Positions 14,552-19,566 of a stretch of DNA of 19,566 nucleotides are shown piece after piece. The DNA is taken from positions 30,848-50,413 of the forward strand of contig DEWI01000078.1 of NCBI GenBank assembly GCA_002363575.1, given 5' to 3'. The notes below the pieces were generated by a model. That model ran no database searches, had not been told where the DNA came from, and worked only from the letters and a program-made list of their open reading frames with translations. Position 1 is the stretch's first letter, and each line of letters starts with the position of its first letter. Source of the DNA: Verrucomicrobia bacterium UBA3214. Lineage in GTDB: Bacteria; Verrucomicrobiota; Kiritimatiellia; RFP12; UBA1067. A program made the translations under genes and the position numbers.

Positions 14552-17500
14552 TCATTTCATCGCTCTGTCTTTGAGCTGGCGGCGGCGAAACGCGCGCACG
14601 GAGAGATATTCGAAGAACCGCTTTATGCGTTCGCGCCATGTCTGGAAGAGCGCGTAGAGACCGGGCACGAGCAGCACGCCGAACATGACCGACGCGGCCA
14701 TTCCGAAGAATTCCGTTATGCCGATCGCATTGCGGCTGGCGACGCCCGCGCCGGGATAGCACCATTTCGGGAAGAATAGATTCATGCACATCGGCAACGT
14801 CCCGAGAAGGGTGGTGAGCGCCGTCATCAGAATCGCGCGCAAGCGTTCGCTGGCGGCCGCGCCGGCCGCATCGACGATCGAGAAGCCCTCGATCTCGCGT
14901 TTGTCCTTCGCGAATTCGACGAGGAGGATCGCGTTCTTCGACGCGAGGCCGACGAGAAGCACAAGCCCCAGCTGCGCATATACCGAGAGCGGGAGATTGA
15001 ATATCTTCAGGCCGACGAGCGCGCCGAACGTCGCCACGAATATCGAGAGCATCACGGGCAGCGGAATCGTCCACGATTCATACTGCGCCACGAGGAAGAG
15101 GTAGCCGAAGAGAATCGCCATCGCGATCAGCGGCACGGCCGAGCCTGCGTTGCGCTGCTCCTGGTACGTGATGCCGGACCATTCGAAGCCGTAGCCTTCC
15201 GGCAATTCGCGGTGCAAGAGATTCTTCACGTCTTCCATCACCTGGCCGGACGCGACGCCGGCTTTCGGGCGCACGCGCAGGCCCGCCGCGGGGTACATCT
15301 GGTAGCGGGACATGACGCGCGGGCCAAGCTCGCGCGAGATCGTCCCCAGCGATCCCACGGGAACCATCGCGCCAGTGGTGCTGCGCACGTAGAGATTGGC
15401 TACGGCCTCCGGCGTCGAGCGTCCCGTCCAGTCGGACTGCACGGTCACGCGGTTGACCTGCGTGCCGAGGTTTACGTCGTTCACATAGCGCGAGCCCAGA
15501 TAGTTCTGGAGCGTCGCGTACGCCGTCGCGACGGGGACGTGGAACATCTCCGCCTTCGTGCGGTCGATATCCAGCCGGAGGTGCGGCGTCTTCGCGGTGA
15601 AGCCGGAGTATGCCACCATGACGGACGGAAGAGCGTTGATCTTCATCAGCATTTCGTTCTTCACGGCGTCCAGCTTCATCGGATCGGAATCTTCCTTCGC
15701 CTGTATGCGGACATCGACGGCGTCGTCGGCGCCGAGGCCGGGAATCGCCGGCGGCGCGAAGACTTGCACGGTCGCTTCGGGAATCTGCGAGAGGAGCTTT
15801 TGCGCCGTCGGGATCATGTTCTTCACCCACTGTTCGCTGTTGCGGCGCTCGCTCCAGTCTTTCAATTCGGCGATGAGCATGGCTTCATTTTCGCCGCGCC
15901 CGCCTACCATCGAGAAGCCGTTGATGCTCATTACGCTCGTGACTTCGTTGGTGAGGCCTAGAAGGAGATTCACCGCGCGCAGCGAGACTTCCTGGGTGCG
16001 CGCTTTCGTGGAACCTTCGGGAAGCTCCAGCGCGACGAACAGCACTTTCTGGTCTTCGTCTGGCAGGAACGAAGTCTTCGTGACCTTGAACATCTGGAAG
16101 GTCAAGAGGATCGTCAGCACCAGAAGCATTCCGGAAAGTATGAGCCGGCGCGCCAGCGCTTTGGAGACGAAGACGAAAAATCCTTTGAAGCCTTCGATCG
16201 CGCTGTTGAACCACGCGAGCGGGCCGTGCTTGTACGGCCGCGCTTCGCGCAGCAGCAGCGAGCACAGCGCGGGCGCCAGCGTCAGCGCGCACAGCGTCGA
16301 GAAGCACACCGCCGCCGAAAGCGTCACGGAGAATTGCTGGTAGATTCTGCCCGTGATGCCGCTCATGAAGCCTACGGGGACGAAGATGCCCAGCAGCACG
16401 AGCGTCGTGGCGATGACCGCGCCCGTCACGTCCTTCATCGCCTGTATCGTCGCTTCCTTCGCGTTGTATCCGCGCGTCTCTATTATGAACTGCACGCGCT
16501 CGACCACGACGATGCAGTCATCTACCACCACGCCGATCGCCAGCACCAGCCCGAACAGGGTCAATATGTTTATCGAGTATCCCAGCACGGCCATCAGGAT
16601 GAACGTGGAGCATATCGAAACGGGTATCGTCAGGCACGGTATGAGCGTCGCGCGCCAGTCCTGCAGGAAGAGGTAGCAGACAAGCACGACGAGCGCGAAG
16701 GTGATGAGAAGCGTTTCGACGATTTCCTGGATGCACATGCGCACGTACGCTGTCGCGTCGTACGGCACGGTGTATTCCATGTCCGGAGGGAATTCGGCTT
16801 GCAGGCGGTCCATCTCGGCGAGCAGCGCGTCCATCGATTTGATGGCGTTCGCGCCCGGCTTCTGCTGCACGGCGATGTTGATGGAGTTGCCGCCGTTGAG
16901 CTGCCCGGAGAACGAATAGTTCTGTTCGCCGATTTCGACGCGCGCGATGTCTTTCAGCTTGACGAGGCCGCCTTCGTCATCGCGGCGGACGACGATCTCG
17001 TTGAATTCCGCCGGCGTCATCAAGCGCCCCTTCGCGAGCAGCGAGTATGTGAACGCGCCATGCTCTTTCGTCGGAGACGCGCCCACGGCGCCGAGAGACG
17101 CCTGGACGTTCTGCTTGGAAATCGCCGCGATCACTTCCTCCGAGTTCATGCCCTGCGCCGCCAGGCGCTGCGGATCGAGCCATACGCGGACGGCCAGCTT
17201 CGGGCCGTAGATCGTCGTCTCGCCGACGCCCGGCACGCGCAGCAGCACGGGCTGGATGTTTTGGTAGGCGTAGTCGGAAAGCTCCAGGCGCGAGTGCGTC
17301 CCCTTGGGGGAGCGGATGGAGAGGAAGCCGAGGAAGTCCGTCGATTGCGCTCTGACGCGGCCGCCGAGTTCCTTTGCCTCCGCCGGGAGTTTCGCCTCCG
17401 CCTGCGTGAGGCGGTTTTGGACCTTGACGAGATCCATGTCGCGGTCTGAACCGACTTCGAAGGAGACGGTCAGCGAATACGAGCCGTCGTCTCCGCAGTC

Positions 17501-17782
17501 GGAGGACATGTAGATCATGTCGTCCACGCCGTTGATTTCATCTTCGATTGGCGTGGCCATCGTGTTCATGACTTCGCGGGCGTTCGCGCCGGGGTAGTTG
17601 TAGGTGACGCGGATTTCCGGCGGCGTCAGCTGCGGATACTGCGCGATCGGCAGCGAGAATATCGACATCGTGCCGGCGATCGTGAGCACGATCGCGATGA
17701 CCATCGCGAAGCGCGGCCGCTCCACGAATGTCCGCGAGAAGGTTTTGATCTCATCGACCGCCTGTCTTATGGAAAGCTTCAT
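14552..17782 (-). CDS. RND efflux permease (HAE-1, AcrB/MexB type)
   Basis: This 1076-residue inner-membrane pump is a proton-driven drug/amphiphile exporter of the HAE-1 RND family. It has the duplicated layout: N-terminal helix (~25-45), large periplasmic porter loop (~45-350), a helix block (~352-510), a second loop (~570-880) and a second helix block (~880-1060). Proton-relay residues are present: D421-D422 in [11 protein letters not shown] and K949 in [16 protein letters not shown]. The length is close to AcrB (1049). The adaptor gene lies 44 bases upstream; no Shine-Dalgarno was seen before this ATG, so translation may depend on the upstream gene. No TolC-type outer-membrane channel is encoded in the window. 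Substrates cannot be predicted. Confidence 0.94.
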   Translation of the reverse strand: MKLSIRQAVDEIKTFSRTFVERPRFAMVIAIVLTIAGTMSIFSLPIAQYPQLTPPEIRVTYNYPGANAREVMNTMATPIEDEINGVDDMIYMSSDCGDDGSYSLTVSFEVGSDRDMDLVKVQNRLTQAEAKLPAEAKELGGRVRAQSTDFLGFLSIRSPKGTHSRLELSDYAYQNIQPVLLRVPGVGETTIYGPKLAVRVWLDPQRLAAQGMNSEEVIAAISKQNVQASLGAVGASPTKEHGAFTYSLLAKGRLMTPAEFNEIVVRRDDEGGLVKLKDIARVEIGEQNYSFSGQLNGGNSINIAVQQKPGANAIKSMDALLAEMDRLQAEFPPDMEYTVPYDATAYVRMCIQEIVETLLITFALVVLVCYLFLQDWRATLIPCLTIPVSICSTFILMAVLGYSINILTLFGLVLAIGVVVDDCIVVVERVQFIIETRGYNAKEATIQAMKDVTGAVIATTLVLLGIFVPVGFMSGITGRIYQQFSVTLSAAVCFSTLCALTLAPALCSLLLREARPYKHGPLAWFNSAIEGFKGFFVFVSKALARRLILSGMLLVLTILLTFQMFKVTKTSFLPDEDQKVLFVALELPEGSTKARTQEVSLRAVNLLLGLTNEVTSVMSINGFSMVGGRGENEAMLIAELKDWSERRNSEQWVKNMIPTAQKLLSQIPEATVQVFAPPAIPGLGADDAVDVRIQAKEDSDPMKLDAVKNEMLMKINALPSVMVAYSGFTAKTPHLRLDIDRTKAEMFHVPVATAYATLQNYLGSRYVNDVNLGTQVNRVTVQSDWTGRSTPEAVANLYVRSTTGAMVPVGSLGTISRELGPRVMSRYQMYPAAGLRVRPKAGVASGQVMEDVKNLLHRELPEGYGFEWSGITYQEQRNAGSAVPLIAMAILFGYLFLVAQYESWTIPLPVMLSIFVATFGALVGLKIFNLPLSVYAQLGLVLLVGLASKNAILLVEFAKDKREIEGFSIVDAAGAAASERLRAILMTALTTLLGTLPMCMNLFFPKWCYPGAGVASRNAIGITEFFGMAASVMFGVLLVPGLYALFQTWRERIKRFFEYLSVRAFRRRQLKDRAMK

Positions 17783-17826
17783 GAGAAATCTACCGGTGCT
17801 TTTTTAAAGTGTGCGTGTTGCGCGGC

Positions 17827-19050
17827 TCAGTCTTCGACATGCTTGTAGGCAGGGTCGATATCTTCGTTCGGCGTCGGCGCGGTCTCGATGACTTTTGTGC
17901 CGGGCTGGAGCTTCGCGACGCCGGAAATCACGACTTTCTCGCCTTCGGCGAGGCCGTCGAGCACTGGCACCCATCCCTCGAAAGGATCGCGGGTCTTGAC
18001 GGCGCGCTGCTCCACCGTGCCGTCCGCCTTCACCACCCACACGCCCGTTCTGCCTCCGGAAAGATCGAACAGCGCGGATTGCGGAATGCTCGGATACTTG
18101 GGAGGATTCTGGTAATCGACGAGAAGCGTGACGTAGCTGTTGGGGATGAGAAGACGGTCGGGATTCGGGAACTTGAGGCGCATTTGTATCGTCGCCGTCT
18201 CTTTGCTCATGGCGTTGTCGTCGAAATCCCATTCGCCGGAGTGGTTGTATTCGCTGCCGTCGGCGAGGATGAGGCGGAGGCGGAATTTCTCGTCCGTGCC
18301 GGCCTTCTGCGCTTCGCGCCACGCGATGTACGCGCGGTCGGTCATCGGGAAGGAGATTCGCATGGGGTCGATCTGCACGATGCGCGCGAGCGCGCCTTTC
18401 GAAGGCGCGACATAGTCGCCCACGTACGCGGCGGATTTGCCGATCTGCCCGGAGATGGGCGCGATCACTTTCGCCTTTTTCATGTCGTACTCCGCGACGA
18501 CGAGATTCGCCTTCGCCTGCAGCACGGCGGCTTGCGCCGATTCGCTGGCGGCTTCCGCGTTGTCGCGTTCGAGCTGCGTGATGCCGCGCTCGTCCGCATT
18601 CTGCATGCGCTCGAAATAGCGCTTTGCGCGGCGCGCTTCCGCTTCCGCGGCTTCGAGGTCGGCCTTGCGCTGGTTCACGACCGCCTGGTAGCGCTCGTCG
18701 TCAAGCACGTAGAGCAGCTCGCCCTCTTTGACGGTCGCGCCTTCCTTGAACTTCTTTTCGAGTATGTAGCCATCGACTTGCGGGAGGAGATCGACTTCCT
18801 GGACAGGCTCGGCGTGCGCGACGAAGCGTTCCGGGCGGTTGTACGTCTTGAGCTGCGCGTTTGTCACGGCGACCGTTTGCGGCATGCCCAGCATCGCCGC
18901 CAGCGGGTTTGCGTCCTGGCCGGTTTTCTCTTTCGGCCAGTTGTCCTTGACGATCCAGCCGATGGCGATGCAAACTGCGCATGTGAGTATTTGTGCTATG
19001 GCGGCGACGGCCACCTTTGCCGCGCCGTTCGATTCTTTAGTTTCTGCCAT
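17827..19050 (-). CDS. RND pump periplasmic adaptor (AcrA/MexA family)
   Basis: This 407-residue membrane-fusion protein links the RND permease to an outer-membrane channel. It has an N-terminal membrane helix (~13-34) with no convincing lipobox, so it is probably anchored by the helix rather than by a lipid. A lipoyl-like half follows (EVDLLPQVDGYILEKKFKEG), then a long coiled-coil hairpin (~125-205) rich in Ala, Glu and Arg. The second lipoyl half and the beta-barrel come next (KVIAPISGQIGKSAAYVGDYV), ending in a membrane-proximal domain with GVWVVKADGTVEQRAV. GAGGA precedes the ATG by about 10 bases. It lies 52 bases after pyrE on the same strand, with the permease directly downstream, the normal adaptor-permease order. 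Confidence 0.93.
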   Translation of the reverse strand: MAETKESNGAAKVAVAAIAQILTCAVCIAIGWIVKDNWPKEKTGQDANPLAAMLGMPQTVAVTNAQLKTYNRPERFVAHAEPVQEVDLLPQVDGYILEKKFKEGATVKEGELLYVLDDERYQAVVNQRKADLEAAEAEARRAKRYFERMQNADERGITQLERDNAEAASESAQAAVLQAKANLVVAEYDMKKAKVIAPISGQIGKSAAYVGDYVAPSKGALARIVQIDPMRISFPMTDRAYIAWREAQKAGTDEKFRLRLILADGSEYNHSGEWDFDDNAMSKETATIQMRLKFPNPDRLLIPNSYVTLLVDYQNPPKYPSIPQSALFDLSGGRTGVWVVKADGTVEQRAVKTRDPFEGWVPVLDGLAEGEKVVISGVAKLQPGTKVIETAPTPNEDIDPAYKHVED

Positions 19051-19102
19051 TTTGCCTGTCCTCTGTTTTTTGCGTATGGAAATCCTGTCGCTATTGGCGT
19101 TC

Positions 19103-19566
19103 TCACGAGCCTGGATGCACCGGGCGCGAGCCTTTCGCGCAAAGCGGGCATTCCTCCGCCGTCCACGTCTGCGGCGTCATCTGCATGAGCGAGAACATCG
19201 GTATGTCGCCGAACGTCACCTTGCCTGCGCTGCGATCCACGAGAAGCGCGACGGCCGCGACTTCCGCGCCGGCCGCTTTCACGAGGTCGATCGTCTCCTG
19301 CACGCGCCCGCCTTTCGTGACGACGTCTTCGGCGACGACCAGCCTTTCGCCCGGCGCGATGGAGAAGCGGCGCATCGCCAGCACGGTATTCGGCTTGCCG
19401 GTCGCGTCCACGCCCTTGCCTTGCACTTTCTCGGCGAAGATGCACTTCGTGTCGAGCGCGCGTGCAACCTCGTGGCCCACGAGTATGCCGCCGACGGCCG
19501 GCGAAATCACGCCGTCGATCTTGCCAAGGCGTCCGGAGGCTGACATCTTGGCCACCAGCTCGTCGC
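19103..19566 (-). CDS. pyrE: Orotate phosphoribosyltransferase, 5' end missing
   Basis: PyrE joins orotate and PRPP to make OMP in pyrimidine synthesis. The C-terminal ~154 codons are visible; the reading frame stays open to the window edge (…DELVAKMSASG), so the start lies outside. Key marks are GVISPAVGGILVGHEVARAL and the PRPP-binding loop VVAEDVVTKGGRVQETI, in which the usual TTGG reads TKGG. The end CPLCAKGSRPVHPGS matches OPRTases with a Cys-pair tail. A GTG at 19555 could be read as a start but falls inside the conserved domain. The stop lies 52 bases before the RND adaptor start, so read-through into the pump genes is possible without a functional link. Confidence 0.9.
   Translation of the reverse strand, partial: DELVAKMSASGRLGKIDGVISPAVGGILVGHEVARALDTKCIFAEKVQGKGVDATGKPNTVLAMRRFSIAPGERLVVAEDVVTKGGRVQETIDLVKAAGAEVAAVALLVDRSAGKVTFGDIPMFSLMQMTPQTWTAEECPLCAKGSRPVHPGS

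Noticed and set aside
14436..15074. An N-terminal extension of the large secreted protein by more than 200 residues into the RND permease gene
   Set aside because: The extension is antisense-like Arg-rich sequence in another frame of the permease, and it would bury the clear signal peptide.
1..19566. CRISPR arrays, insertion sequences, tRNA or rRNA genes
   Set aside because: No spaced direct-repeat array, transposase-like frame, cloverleaf or rRNA-like stretch was seen while reading both strands; a covariance-model scan would be the decisive test for small RNAs.

Overview
The window reads as GC-rich chromosomal DNA from a Gram-negative bacterium. No plasmid, phage or insertion-sequence genes were seen, and no tRNA, rRNA or CRISPR array. 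The mix of a V-type ATPase, a short mraZ-led division cluster, an RND efflux pump and large secreted multidomain proteins would suit the PVC superphylum (Kiritimatiellota/Verrucomicrobiota-like, perhaps host-associated). That placement is inference; no marker RNA gene is present to confirm it.

Layout. Positions 1-2942 (minus strand): V-type ATPase genes D, I and K, tightly coupled and preceded by their own TATAAT box, with no A or B gene directly upstream. Positions 2943-3073: a promoter plus strong inverted repeats. Positions 3074-3349 (minus): a small antibiotic-biosynthesis-monooxygenase (ABM) fold protein. Positions 3428-5329 (minus): a secreted protein that joins a UGSC-type redox domain to a second domain normally seen as a separate partner. 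Positions 5330-5684: a divergent control region holding a promoter for each direction, a terminator-like hairpin and a four-box 10-bp-periodic array that looks like a MraZ operator. Positions 5685-9593 (plus): mraZ, rsmH, ftsL-like and ftsI. Positions 9634-11290 (plus): an HD-domain hydrolase and aroE. Positions 11322-14435 (minus): a 1037-residue secreted protein with thioredoxin-like, transglutaminase-like and F5/8 type C regions. Positions 14552-19050 (minus): an RND efflux permease and its periplasmic adaptor. Positions 19103-19566 (minus): the 3' part of pyrE, cut by the window edge.

How the genes fit together. The D-I-K block supplies the rotor axle, stator membrane subunit and rotor ring of an ion-translocating ATPase; ring residues match the Na+-binding type. 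The plus-strand block makes the septal cell-wall synthase and its partners under probable MraZ autoregulation. The RND pair would form an inner-membrane/periplasm export pump whose outer-membrane channel is encoded elsewhere. The two secreted proteins (UGSC fusion and the three-region protein) are the least understood genes here and the best candidates for new biology.

A recurring feature is GC-rich hairpins just after stop codons that lack a U-tract. Two minus-strand genes have TATAAT boxes so close to the start codon that leaderless or near-leaderless transcripts are likely.
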